Assembly (NCBI GenBank): GCA_021186555.1
Contig: JAJKFL010000042.1
Coordinates: 5,627,281 to 5,691,280, forward strand
DNA from: Reticulitermes speratus
Taxonomy: Eukaryota > Arthropoda > Insecta > Blattodea > Rhinotermitidae
Reading direction: 5' to 3'
Length of the DNA: 64,000 nt
In this document: positions 54,842 through 64,000 of the stretch, one piece after another
How the letters are laid out: each line of letters begins with the position of its first letter
Position numbering within the stretch: position 1 is the stretch's first letter
Program-made: the position numbers and the translations under genes
Notes under the pieces: generated by a model
What the model saw: only the letters and a program-made list of their open reading frames with translations
Database searches by the model: none
What the model was told of the DNA's origin: nothing

Positions 54842-55207
54842 TCAGTGTCGAGGTTGTAGTTCCTTTTGATCACACTCTGACACACCACAGTCGGTAGGAC
54901 TCCTCTGGACGAGGGATCGGTTCGTCGCAGAGGCCTCTACCTGACAACAACACACAACAGTCACAGGAGACAAACATCCATGCCCCCGGTGGGTTTTTTT
55001 TTTTGCCTGTCCGGGGTTTTTCCCCTTTGATCCATTTTTGTACTGTTTAAATCCTTTTCGTCCTTCATGTCACTTTACGTTCCATGCTACCGTCCTTACA
55101 ACAAACACAACACAAAAATCCACGCCCCCGGTGGGATTCGAACCCACAATCCAAGTAAACGAGCGTCCGAAGACCCACGCCTTAGACCGCGCGGCCACTG
55201 GGATCGG
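54842..55207 (-). mobile_element. SINE family B interrupted by a 124-bp insertion
   Basis: Minus strand: head GCCGATCCCAGTGGCCGCGC, B box GTGGGTTCGAATCCCACCGG (right part, 55118-55207). The body (left part, 54842-54993) continues AGGTAGAGGCCTCTGCGACG and AGGAGTCCTACCGACTGTGG. The two parts share the repeated block ATCCAYGCCCCCGGTGGG. Confidence 0.87.
54994..55117 (-). mobile_element. Nested retroposed fragment inside SINE B
   Basis: 124 bp beginning with T(10-11) on the plus strand, so a poly(A) tail on the minus strand, flanked by an 18-bp duplication with one mismatch (54976-54993, 55118-55135). The sequence just before the tail reads GGGGAAAAACCCCGGACAGG on the minus strand. The parent element is unknown. 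Alternatively two SINE B copies were joined, because the 55090-55117 part is SINE-like. Confidence 0.7.
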
Positions 55208-56346
55208 CTCTAATAAATTTGTAACAAGTACAAATCGTAATGCTCCTAATTATGAAATTTTCTCCAGCCGCCTGTTACTTCCCCCCTCTCAGGCCCATAT
55301 AATTTCTTCCCCAGTATCCTGTTCTCGAATGCCCTCAATCTATGCTCCACTCTGAACGCGACAGACCGGGTTTGACACCCGTACTACACTCAATCACAGT
55401 ACCAACTTTACCAAACATATTTTTAACATAGTGTATACATACATACATACAAAGAAACTTACTCTGAAGTCTATGCTTATATGTTCTAATTTTATACCCA
55501 CACAAACGCCTTTGTTGTCTGACATTGCAAATGGCAACATTGCTCCACATCTGAAGCATATTCTGACGATAGTTTGTATGCAAATTGTGTGTAAATCGGG
55601 TAGAAATGTATGCACATAGATACGGTATCGATTCCAGACTACTGATTATTCCATTAAAAAAAATCCATATTTTTCCACTCATGACAAATTTCATAGCGTA
55701 ATACAGTCTTACTATTCGTAATAAGAAATTTAAAAAAAAAAGGCTTTGAACACAATTGTCATACACAGGCAATGTGATACTCTTACAGCGTGGAGACATC
55801 TATTGGCCACTTTCCAAGCTTAACACCTCCCCAGCACATATTTATCTCTGCAAGTTGGGGGTGCTTGCTGTAATGGTCGCAAGTTTCCTGGACAACCTCC
55901 AGAATAATTTCTGAGCCATTTCCCCCTCTTCATGTTGTCAGCACCAGAGAGCAGCATTATCGCTGCCCATCACTCGTGCCTCAGCCACGTTTTCAATGTA
56001 ATAAACGGATTTTTTTTTTTTCATTTTAATGTCTCTAATTTAATGTTCCACTCTCTCAATGCAAGTCTTATGGAGACGATAATTGACGAATTTATTTAAC
56101 GGCGAAACGCCCGTTCAAGTTGCAAGGGGTAAATCCGAGAATTCCACACCTAACCATCCCATCGATCCACTCCTACACATTACAGCCCTTGGGAAATACC
56201 ATAATCTCTCAGTTTCATTGAATATAGATGGTATGTTACTGTTTCCGCAAAGGTCGAGGATGCAATACCGACTTAAGCGTTTGAATCTCCCACTGCCGTT
56301 ACTGCTGCCATCTGCAGACCCCAGTCCTAATTATTACCAATGATTC
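55208..56346. other. Unassigned stretch
   Basis: (TACA)n at 55434-55453. The 154-residue minus frame at 55335-55799 has no recognised domain. A T-run at 56010-56020. No repeat boundaries detected. Confidence 0.4.
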
Positions 56347-56359
56347 ATGATGCTGCATA

Positions 56360-56668
56360 AAAGATAAAGCAACCCCATTACAGGCCTGGACAGACCCTTA
56401 GGGTTCCAGGTGGTTGAAGCGCCCAGATTTCTAGACAATCGGCACATGAAGGTGGTAAGGTTGTCAGCCCTACGCACCGGCCGCCTTTACCCCCCAGGAA
56501 ACATTCCTGGTACTCATTTCTGTTAGAGGCTAAGTCGACCCGAGGCCCATAAGTGCGGCCGGAAGGATTATGTCAATGAAAAATTCCAATGACACAATCG
56601 GGAATCGAACCCGCGAACTTCCGGCTTGTAGCGCAGTGCCTCAACCAACTGCGCCACCTCGTGGCCGC
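56360..56668 (-). mobile_element. SINE family A, full length, with 13-bp target duplication
   Basis: ATGATGCTGCATA (56347-56359) and ATGTTGCTGCATA (56669-56681) flank it with one mismatch. Minus strand: GGTGGCGCAGTTGGTTGAGG, B box GCGGGTTCGATTCCCGATTG, body GAAATGAGTACCAGGAATG, end CCTGTAATGGGG and a short GCTTTATCTTT tail. Confidence 0.93.
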
Positions 56669-56833
56669 ATGTTGCTGCATAGTAAATAAAAAAAAACCGC
56701 TGATCTATGGCGGTAGAGTTTGTATACTCCTGATTCGAATTAGGGAGGTTCCAGATTCAAATTTCAGCCCGCAGACGTTCTAACCTGCGGGTGGGGGAAG
56801 GGTTACGTGGTTTTTCCCCCCGTCTCCTTAAGC

Positions 56834-57734
56834 CAGCGGTTGTCAGCCGGCGCGCGCAGTATGCTGCTAGGCTTTCAGAACATGACTGACTATGTGCAAC
56901 TAAAGATGCGGGTAAATACTTAAACACGTATAGCCATAATTTTTTTTAATTGAAAGCTTTATTTTCTGGCTTAGTTGGATACATCAAAACACATCCTACA
57001 ATTACAAATTGTCCCGTTCACCAATTTTTCCTCACACGTAACACGAAGCACTCAGTCTTATTTTGGATAAATGCACCTTGAAAATTTTACCCGTAGTGAA
57101 AATTAGGTCGTAGCCCCCGTAAAAAACACTACCATCGATAGCCATAATTATATTCCTCACACATGCATACAAAACTATGCAAAAATTTGGGGGTTAGATG
57201 ATCTGCTTACTAAGCTGAAAGGGCACCACCATATAACGTCTGGAAACCAAACATTTACTTCTTTTTTCCGGGGCACAACAGCGCAACTCGAGCCTAGTCG
57301 GTCTCATTGTTGAGGTTTCCAGATCACACACAATTAGACACACCACATCCGGTATAACACCTCTGAACGAGTGATCAGCTCGTCACAGAGGCCGCTACCT
57401 ACACAACACACAACAAACACAAGAGACGAACATCCATGCCTTCAGCGGGATTCGAACCCGCGATCGCAGTAATGAAGAGGTCGCAAAACTACACTTTAGA
57501 CCGCGCGGTCACCGGGATCGGCTACAGCATTTACTTAAGGCTTTTTAAATTCATATTTATATCACAACATCATTTTCCTGTTTTGCGATAATTTTTTTTT
57601 GCACAATAATGACATAATTTGAAAGTACATGAGCTCTTATTATATATTTTAGCTCTTTCCCAAATTCTGGTGCGCTGCAAAAGAATAGAATACCCCAAAC
57701 GTTCCCCCGAGTACCAAAAGGTTAAGAACCACTG
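56834..57734. mobile_element. Possible hAT element containing a SINE B
   Basis: Left end CAGCGGTTGTCAGCCGG, right end (reverse complement) CAGTGGTTCTTAACCTTTTG, both of the hAT CAGNGGTNNNNAACC type. Flanks CCTTAAGC and TTCCAAGC match at only 4 of 8 bases, so the two ends may belong to different insertions. The interior is non-coding apart from the SINE at 57262. Confidence 0.5.
57262..57524 (-). mobile_element. SINE family B, diverged copy
   Basis: Minus strand: CCGGTGACCGCGCGGTCTAA, B box GCGGGTTCGAATCCCGCTGA, body AGGTAGCGGCCTCTGTGACG. More substitutions than the other B copies, so older. Confidence 0.8.
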
Positions 57735-57972
57735 TTCCAAGCAGGTGCTGAGATCTTGAAATTCGACTATAACCGCTTCCTTCACCATCCTTTGCACTTC
57801 ACTGTTCACTAATCATACTATCATAGTGACCTACTGACAGCGTCTTGAATGAAAATGTATACTAGCCACATGACGTCATATGACAGTCACAATAGTCAAG
57901 TGCTGCTCCTCTGCCTCTTTCATGGTTCCTATCATTATACTTGCAGCAAAACAGGTGTTAACGTCTCTATCG

Positions 57973-58497
57973 CAGCGGTATTCAACCTCTTTTGTTCGCG
58001 TACCCCCACATATAATTTATCTTTGATTTTGTACCCCCAAAGTTGTTGGTGCATAATTCAAGTTATACACAGTCTATAATCTACATCTAAAATAAGTTAA
58101 ATAAATTACATCCAAAATAATGTATTAAATAATAAGTTTTAAATGAGAAAAAGGAGAGTCAAGCTATTAAATAACAAATATATTATTGCCTATCGTATAA
58201 AAATTAATAAAGGAACAAAGGTATTTTAGCAAAGCAAAATTATATGCACTATGTGCAATAAAATGAAACTAGCCGCCCAGATAAGAATCTCATAAAGGAG
58301 AGAGAGAGAGAGAGAGAAAATGGCGCTTCCAACTCACATGTCCTTACGTCCGGGTCTCTTGTGGCTAACCCTAAATCTGACTGATTATTCAGTGTTTGTC
58401 ATGAAATAATATATTTATTTTTTTTTTATTTTACGTACCCCCTAAGATGTCTTCGCGTACCCCCGGGGGTACGCGTACCCCAGGTTGAATACCACTG
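57973..58497. mobile_element. hAT-type non-autonomous element, 525 bp
   Basis: Left CAGCGGTATTCAACCTCTTT, right (reverse complement) CAGTGGTATTCAACCTGGGG, subterminal GCGTACCCC motifs on both sides. Flanks CTCTATCG (57965-57972) and ATCTATCG (58498-58505) match at 7 of 8. The interior is AT-rich with (GA)n at 58289-58315, no transposase. Confidence 0.9.
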
Positions 58498-58505
58498 ATC
58501 TATCG

Positions 58506-59319
58506 GACTTCTTCCATCTGGCTGTGCTATACTGATAATCAACTGTTTCTTCGGCCCCAGCGCCTACTGAAAGGGAACCAGAGTATCTGTCACTCACAAA
58601 ATGTCACTATATAATTGAGAAACTGGTCACAAAATTATATTCAAAAGCGAGTAATTCTATCGTTAACTACGTGATTCAAATATGCGGCAATCACATTGTT
58701 GAATAACACTTGAGGCGACGAAATTCGGCACAAAGGTCTAAAACATTTTCGGGTGTAGTTCACCATCAGAGATTTGAGCGGTTCACAGCACTCAACAACG
58801 TAAAAACACGCCCGAAAGCATAACTTAATACGCACATGGACGTTAGAAACGTGTAACGGTTAGAGATATGGCTCTGGGATATCGACAGAAATAACACACA
58901 GTCTCTAACCTACTTGCCTGTTGACCCCTCTTTGTATCAGTACACCGAAGGTCACCCAGAAACTAGAGACAACCTTAGCACGACACCCTGTAGCGGGAGC
59001 CCTCGCTTGGCCTCCCTCGTTCAATGCCATTACTCTCAATTTTCGACACTAATTATGACAGAGTTGTACAGTGGACCTTAGGGGCAAGTGGATGGACAGA
59101 TGAAGCAGTGTCCGCTCACTCAGTAAGGGATTACAGTGTCAACGGTCCGGTGGTTCTGTCTAGAGAGGATTAAGTCATTGTGTGAGCTTCCATACCTTAA
59201 TTACAGCCACAGTGGTCACCATGGCGATAATAGTATTGAAACACATTCCGTACCGATCGGTGAACTGTCTCAGACTGTCCCTCGATTTTCATGTTAATTG
59301 TCAATGTCACGGAAAGAAC
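58506..59319. other. Unassigned stretch with one hammerhead-like scrap
   Basis: Minus strand at 58715-58790: TCTGATGGTGAACTACACCC then GAAAATGTTTTAG, with GGTG/CACC as a possible stem II. The core is too diverged to call. The rest is unrecognised. Confidence 0.4.
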
Positions 59320-60076
59320 CCAAATTGAGGGGGTTCGAGAACAGGCTACTGAAGAGAACCGTAATGAGAAGCTACACAGTCTGCAAGATCCATATATTAA
59401 TTAAATCAAGGAGTGTATTGGTGAGACATGCAGTACGAATGGAGAGAATAAAAGTGTGTATGAAGTTTAAGCAGGAAAACCTGATGTAGACGGTCACCAG
59501 GAAGACCTGGACGTAGATGGGAGGAGACTATACAAAATTAATCTTAAAAAAATAAATAAAATTGTGGGATCTCACAATGGAAAGTCGGTGTTTCGCGTGA
59601 AGGTAGGAACCGAGAAGTTTAAGCAGGAAAACCTGATGTAGACGGTCACCAGGAAGACCTGGACGTAGATGGGAGGAGACTATACAAAATTAATCTTAAA
59701 AAAATAAATAAAATTATGGGATCTCACAATGGAAAGTCGGTGTTTCGCGTGAAGGTAGGAACCGAGAAGTTTAAGCAGGAAAACCTGATGTAGACGGTCA
59801 CCAGGAAGACCTGGACGTAGATGGGAGGAGACTATACAAAATTAATCTTAAAAAAAATAAATAAAATTATGGGATCTCACAATGGAAAGTCGGTGTTTCG
59901 CGTGAAGGTAGGAACCGAGAAGTTTAAGCAGGAAAACCTGATGTAGACGGTCACCAGGAAGACCTGGACGTAGATGGGAGGAGACTATACAAAATTAATC
60001 TTTTAAAAAAATAAATAAATAAAATGGTGGGATCTCACAATGGAAAATCGGTGTTTCGCGTGAAGTTAGGAACCGA
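59320..60076 (+). repeat. LINE C-terminal tail amplified as a 152-bp tandem repeat, 4 copies
   Basis: 59320-59461 reads like the end of a LINE ORF2 (basic stretch, VRHAVRMERIKV). From 59462 a 152-bp unit repeats at 59614, 59766 and 59919. Each unit contains a frame reading RRSPGRPGRRWEETIQN, the GRP-RRWE motif of non-LTR ORF2 C-termini, then an A-rich run and ATGGGATCTCACAATGGAAA. The last copy diverges after 60060. The amplified unit thus includes coding-derived sequence. Confidence 0.87.
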
Positions 60077-60505
60077 ATTTTTATATATTTCCTGCTTTAA
60101 ATTCGTGTATCAAAGGGTTAGACGGTCTCGGCTTGTGAAGAGCAGCGAACACATTACAATGGAACCAGAGAGCCTGAATCATTCAGATGTGTCATCTGCA
60201 GCCGTCAGTGAACCAGCGGTGCTTATGTCGACTCCACCCCCGTTTCACAACCTCTTCCTTTCAGAAGGGCACATCTCTTAACTCTTCCGCCACCTCAAGC
60301 ATCAAGGAGCCCATCACGATGCCTACAAAGTCCATTTTCTTCCCTCTTTGGTTCGCCATCTGCAGAAGAATAAGAAACCGGAGTGCTGCTAAGGAAAAAG
60401 ACAGGACGAAACTGAGAGAGGCAAGGAGACAGAGAGAGAAAGAGGAACTTCAAGAGAGGAATTCTGAATGTGGAGTTCCTTTTATCAAGGCCACTCTGAA
60501 TTAAT
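60077..60505 (+). CDS. Overlapping open frames of unknown nature
   Basis: A 40-codon frame from ATG at 60160 (good start context, ACAATGG) ends in TAA at 60279. A second frame covers 60187-60504 with a highly charged helical segment (AAKEKDRTKLREARRQREKE) before its stop. A TTTCCTTTCAG acceptor-like site at 60254-60264 could join to the second frame. I recognise no family. It may be a host exon, a retroelement leader or chance. Confidence 0.22.
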
Positions 60506-60939
60506 TTCACGCAGGCCTTGCACAAGCCGTATACCCCCTTTCCCCCCCCCCCCCCCAAACTACGTCCTACGCGCCAACAGAAGCAATGGCAGCACACACG
60601 GAAAACAATTTCAATTAAACTCCGTGAAATTGAATTCGGAACGAGATATAATAAGGTGATATTCTTTATTAGTTTTTATTTTATTTTGTATGCGTGTATG
60701 TTTTGTGCTTACAGTAAGCAGTCTTCCTTACAGTTCAGATTGCTTCAATTTGTTCACTTCTAAAGGGGAATAAAAAGGAACTTTATAAAACTTTCCAACA
60801 ATAAAACATTTCTTTTCGGTATCGTATTTCTTATTTGTGGTTTTAATTTCTTGAAATTTTTTTTAAGTGGAGCACACAGCGATACATAAGCATTGAAAAC
60901 GAAGTTAACCCTTTGTACTCCAATATTCAACTCATTCAT

Positions 60940-61212
60940 TCATTCTGCAGTCTGTCTTACGACAGGTCCGTAGCCTCTTCCAAAGCGAGTTCTCCACAGG
61001 GTGCGATCTAGTGCTTCCTCTTTCAATTTCCAGTATCTTTTCTTTTCCTTAAGGTCATCCAGTAGCTGCTTACGTCTTCTCCCTCGTCGTCCCGTCATTT
61101 CTATCCTTCCTTCTAACTTTCCTTCAATCACGTGTTTCAGAATGCAGTTTCTACGCAAGATGTGACCAATCCAGTTAGCCTTTCTTCTTTTTATTGTATG
61201 TAGTATATTCAA
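60940..61212 (-). pseudogene. LINE ORF2 C-terminal fragment (WIGHILR type), intact frame
   Basis: The minus-strand frame of 90 codons reads KRRKANWIGHILRRN, LKHVIEGKLEGRIEM, GRRGRRRKQLLDDLKEKK, LDRTLWRTRFGRGYGPVV to a stop. It is the C-terminal tail of a non-LTR retrotransposon ORF2. The reverse transcriptase core is absent. The uninterrupted frame suggests a younger insertion than 46560-46925. Confidence 0.87.
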
Positions 61213-61214
61213 CT

Positions 61215-61925
61215 CAGTAATGTTTAAAAACGGAATTCATACCTCACAGAAAATAAACCGCGTATGCATTACAAAGACGAATCGGTTAATGCTGTATCTG
61301 GAATAATCGCTGTTGATTGTAAAGCCGGGATTAGACGGCGCGTGGCTCGTCCAGTGACGTGACGTCACTTGCTCGGCCAACAGATCGGAACAGAAAAGAC
61401 AACGGCGGCGCAGCTCGGCAAATGGCAGACCAGCGGCCTTGCTCGGGTAGGTTCGGCTCGGCTTGTGGAATAAGTCGTATTGCTCTATGAACTTAAAAAT
61501 GTCTTCGTTTGACCACTCCATTCTAGCCAATACCAATTGTGGGTCAGAAAGTTTCACTCTTCGCGCACCCCGACAGCAGAAAACAAAGACCAGACCTAAG
61601 TGTATACAGGCTTGGACGAGACTGGCTTGGCGCATATACTGCAAGCGCCGTGTAGCCGCTAAAGCTGCCCGCGCCGAGTCCCTTTGAGGATCGTGAAAAA
61701 ACCGCTTCTGAGGCGATTCAACGAGCCTCGCTCCACCAGTCACAAGCCGCGCCGCGCCAGGCCGGTTACACGGCGCGTTTGAATACGATTCTTTGTCAAT
61801 GACGTCAGTTATGACGTAAAACGAGCCGAACCACGCGCCGTCTAATCCCGGCTTAAGGCTAATAAACACACGAATACACTGTGTGGGAAAAAATGCAGAG
61901 TTATTTGTTTTAAATTAGGCGATAC
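61215..61925 (+). repeat. Single S114 element copy split by a Harbinger-type MITE
   Basis: 61235-61322 (TCATACCTCACAGAAAATAA, CGGTTAATGCTGTATCTGG, AATAATCGCTGTTGATTGT) matches one diverged 114-bp unit. After the insertion, 61857-61925 continues with ACACGAATACACTGTGTGGG and a degraded terminus. Like the copy at 46955 it follows a WIGHILR-type LINE fragment. Confidence 0.75.
61323..61853. mobile_element. PIF/Harbinger-type MITE, 531 bp, TAA target duplication
   Basis: 27-bp terminal inverted repeats starting AGCCGGGATTAGACGGCGCG with one mismatch. TAA at 61320-61322 and 61854-61856 fits the TWA duplication of PIF/Harbinger. On the minus strand from 61521 a frame begins MEWSNEDIFKFIEQYDL, which resembles the start of the MADF/Myb-like DNA-binding protein encoded by many Harbinger elements. 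It soon degenerates. No DDE transposase. Confidence 0.88.
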
Positions 61926-62252
61926 ACATAGTGATTTAAATTGCTAACAGGTATTACACAAGCTCCTATTATATCAAAACCAATACGTGTTCACTGTTAC
62001 ATGTCACGAAGTCACAAACAAACGGAAGTAAAGTTAACTGCACCAGCGAGTTGTGAAATCTCAACTTCATTAAAACTGAACAACGCGATGTTATGAAATT
62101 CACTCTTTCTTTACAATTTCCCCCAAATTTTTTCGCCTTCATGTTCAATTATTTTCTATAAGATTCTGAGATTCAAAAGCATGTTACAAGAGAAACATAA
62201 CAATAATGTTACACTGAACATTTATTATTATTATATCATCATCGTCCAAAGG

Positions 62253-62520
62253 TAAAGTTGTCCCTGTCCACTCCATAAAGGCATATAGGGGGAGAAGAGG
62301 CATAGCTCCACTCATTCTTAATATCGGCACTAAATGGAAGTCGTCAACTTCACGCCCCGGTCGCTTTACCCCCGGGAAACAACCCCAGTACTCATTGAAT
62401 AGGACGCTAGATGGGCACCAGAGACCGTTTGGACTTTTGGAGAAAAGAAAGGTCTCTTTGCCCTGCCGGGATACGAACCCTGGACCGTCCAGCCCATAGC
62501 CTATTCGCTATATCGACGCT
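62253..62520 (-). mobile_element. SINE family D copy
   Basis: Minus strand: head with ATATAGCGAATAGGCTATGG and B box AGGGTTCGTATCCCGGCAGG, body GGTAAAGCGACCGGGGCGTG, end GGAGCTATGCCTCTTCTCCC and AGGGACAACTTTACC. Confidence 0.85.
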
Positions 62521-62539
62521 AACCCTCCTCCATTATTAT

Positions 62540-62664
62540 TATTATTTTATATTTCATATGTTCTGTTTATTGTCCTTTATTTTCTGTGTCTGTATGTTGG
62601 GCTCCTTACGTTACTGGTCACTTGCTTGACTCAACACGTTAGTAAATAAGAACTGATAATAATA
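62540..62664 (+). mobile_element. LINE 3' untranslated end, plus strand
   Basis: GTGTCTGTATGTTGGGCTCC, TTACTGGTCACTTGCTTGAC, TCAACACGTTAGTAAATAAG parallels the 3' untranslated region at 30425-30495 (TGTTTGTATGTTGTGCTG; TTGACTCGGCACATTAATAA). It belongs to a related subfamily and abuts the next copy tail to tail. Confidence 0.65.
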
Positions 62665-63519
62665 ATTCAATTCAATTCAATTCTGGTTTATTAATGTGCC
62701 GAATCAACAGCCAGAAGGCCAATTACACAAACAGCACAACGTACAGACATAAATAACAATGGACAATATACAAAACAAACACAACCAAAACAAATAAATA
62801 AAACAAACACAACCAAAACAAATAAATAAACAAACACAACCAAAACAAATAAATAAAACAAACACAACCAAAACAAATAAATAGAACAAACACAACCAAA
62901 ACAAATAAATAAACAAACACAACCAAAACAAATAAATAAAACAAACACAACCAAAACAAATAAATAAAACAAACACAACAAAAACAAATAAATAAACAAA
63001 CACAACCAAAACAAATAAATAAACAAACACAACCAAAACAAATAAATAAAACAAACACAACCAAAACAAATAAATAAAACAAACACAACCAAAACAAATA
63101 AATAAACACAACCAAAACAAATAAATAAAACAAACACAACCAAAACAAATAAATAAACAAACAATAACTTGCTTAGATAATTAATAAGAACACCTTAAAA
63201 TAATACAATAAAATATCACATCTGACTAAGTGTGACAAATTCCTTTCTGAAAACATCCATATGATTACAAATAGAATTTGCCGCAGTTACACACCGGCTG
63301 GAGGGACAATTTTTATATGAGCTAACATGAAACAACGAAAAGTCTCGGAGGTTCCGAGTGGGAACTCGTAGACCAATAATGTCCAAAGTAGAAGGACAGG
63401 ATTTAGAACCCAATAAAAAATTAATGACAAAAATTGCATCAAGTTGATGTCTTCTGTCATGTAAAGTACGTAAATTAAGTACTTGAAGAGCATTAGCATA
63501 ACTATAACCATTGCTATAA
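62665..63519 (-). pseudogene. 5'-truncated LINE copy with expanded 3' untranslated region
   Basis: Minus strand: the ORF2 C-terminus (GLRVPTRNLRDFSLF, then a stop at 63216) is nearly identical to the copy ending at 30313, with one codon lost (VSSYKNC for VSSFYKNC). The 3' untranslated region ends in (TTGAA)n at 62665-62682. It inserted into an (AAT)n microsatellite, remnants of which lie on both sides and provide the target duplication. Only the last ~100 codons remain. Confidence 0.88.
62775..63170 (-). repeat. 24/28-bp minisatellite inside the LINE 3' untranslated region
   Basis: AACACAACCAAAACAAATAA + ATAAAAC (28 bp) and a 24-bp shorter form alternate about 15 times. The copy at 30360-30395 has this segment once, so the array expanded within this insertion or its source element. 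Long minus frames across it (FGCVCLFICF-type repeats) are artefacts. Confidence 0.93.
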
Positions 63520-63594
63520 TAATAATAATAATAATATCGTTTAATATTTATAATATCGAAAAAGCTCCAAATAATTGCTGCAGGGCCTTAGTCA

Positions 63595-63690
63595 GAAGTT
63601 GCTATAGCTCAGTGACAAACTATCAGGAAGGCCAAGGTTCGATCACCGATAAGAACAGACACTGTTTGCTACAACGCCCAGACTGCATCC
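63595..63690 (+). mobile_element. tRNA-like SINE head, another family (F)
   Basis: GCTATAGCTCAGTGAC (A-box-like) and AAGGTTCGATCACCG (B-box-like) lie about 35 bp apart, the spacing of a tRNA-derived promoter. There is no other copy in the window and no clear acceptor-stem pairing, so a functional tRNA is unlikely. Confidence 0.5.
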
Positions 63691-63699
63691 TGTCAAGTG

Positions 63700-64000
63700 A
63701 ATATTTTATGCTTTTCCACTATGATAAAGCAGACGAAGCATGATGCTAAATCCCTCGTTCGTTTAGTGGCGAGGTTAGGTATGCATAACGCAGCATCTCA
63801 GTTTCGACACACGTTTTTATCACGTGTACCAAATACAAGTCTGAATACTGTGTTGTAATGTACAAGACAACGTGTGAGAGAATTACAAAAACTTGGGTTC
63901 AGCTATCGAATTTATTGGACTCAAAATTAGAGTTCAAAATTTTGTTGATCGCCCCATACCAAGTTTAATCGAGATCTGCCCAGTAGATGCGAATTGGCGA
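63700..64000. other. Unassigned end of window
   Basis: No repeat ends or protein-like frame seen up to the window edge. Confidence 0.4.

Noticed and set aside
55335-55799. 154-codon minus frame
   Set aside because: No domain signature. A different frame is also open for 73 codons in the same interval, so chance is likely.
61237-61869. 210-codon minus frame as a host gene
   Set aside because: It spans exactly a TAA-flanked inverted-repeat element and its flanks. Only the part from 61521 downward resembles a transposon-encoded protein.
62691-63164. Three minus frames of 138-157 codons with cysteine/phenylalanine repeats
   Set aside because: They are translations of a 24/28-bp minisatellite in a LINE 3' untranslated region, open in all three frames.

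Overview
This window is eukaryotic, non-coding and dominated by repeats. I read it as nuclear DNA from an insect with a large, transposon-rich genome, most likely a blattodean (cockroach or termite). The grounds are five recurring tRNA-derived SINE families plus one weaker candidate, non-LTR retrotransposon tails of kinds I associate with cockroach genomes, and abundant tandem arrays. The species is an inference: no host gene or marker confirms it. I found no convincing intact host protein gene, no rRNA, no functional tRNA and no CRISPR array. Almost all open frames in the window are chance or transposon-derived.

Layout. 1-3150: three tandem arrays (41, 30 and 53 bp). 3.5-10 kb: SINEs A and D, two inverted copies of an unclassified dispersed repeat, and a 49-bp array. 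10-17 kb: hammerhead-like modules, a 78-bp hairpin MITE, ~115-bp and ~100-bp arrays, LINE tails. 17-28 kb: SINEs C, D, E and B, LINE ends, a pogo/Tigger-type MITE. 28.4-30.5 kb: a 200-bp higher-order satellite and a 5'-truncated LINE. 31-37 kb: several large inverted repeats with hammerhead-like cores and a SINE C with a perfect 14-bp target duplication. 38.5-51.4 kb: two arrays of one 114-bp unit in opposite orientations, with hAT MITEs, another hammerhead-like inverted pair and a foldback mariner between them. 51-64 kb: a 16-bp array, LINE tails (one tandemly amplified), hAT and Harbinger-type elements, nested SINEs, and LINE 3' ends lying tail to tail.

The most interesting signal is a recurring short module: a hammerhead-ribozyme-like core (CTGANGA, stem II, GAAA, often a self-complementary stem III), followed about 40-85 nt later by a terminal GTGCATTTNGTTGG-like motif. 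It occurs singly and as inverted pairs (10.9, 33.8-34.2, 41.0-41.5 kb). Related GAAACGTC-type repeats also form inverted pairs (32.8 kb) or a degraded tandem array (15.5-16.2 kb). Hammerheads in Penelope-like retroelements are established, so these may be such terminal repeats, but no Penelope reverse transcriptase is visible here. Other notable signals are an interspersed element whose 114-bp internal segment has become satellite at two loci, and a mariner reduced to a 98% identical hairpin.

Several arrays contain local patches rich in one-base deletions (15.6-16.1, 28.9-29.1, 48.86-49.08, 53.3-53.5 kb). These look like unpolished long-read consensus, so fine detail there should not be trusted.
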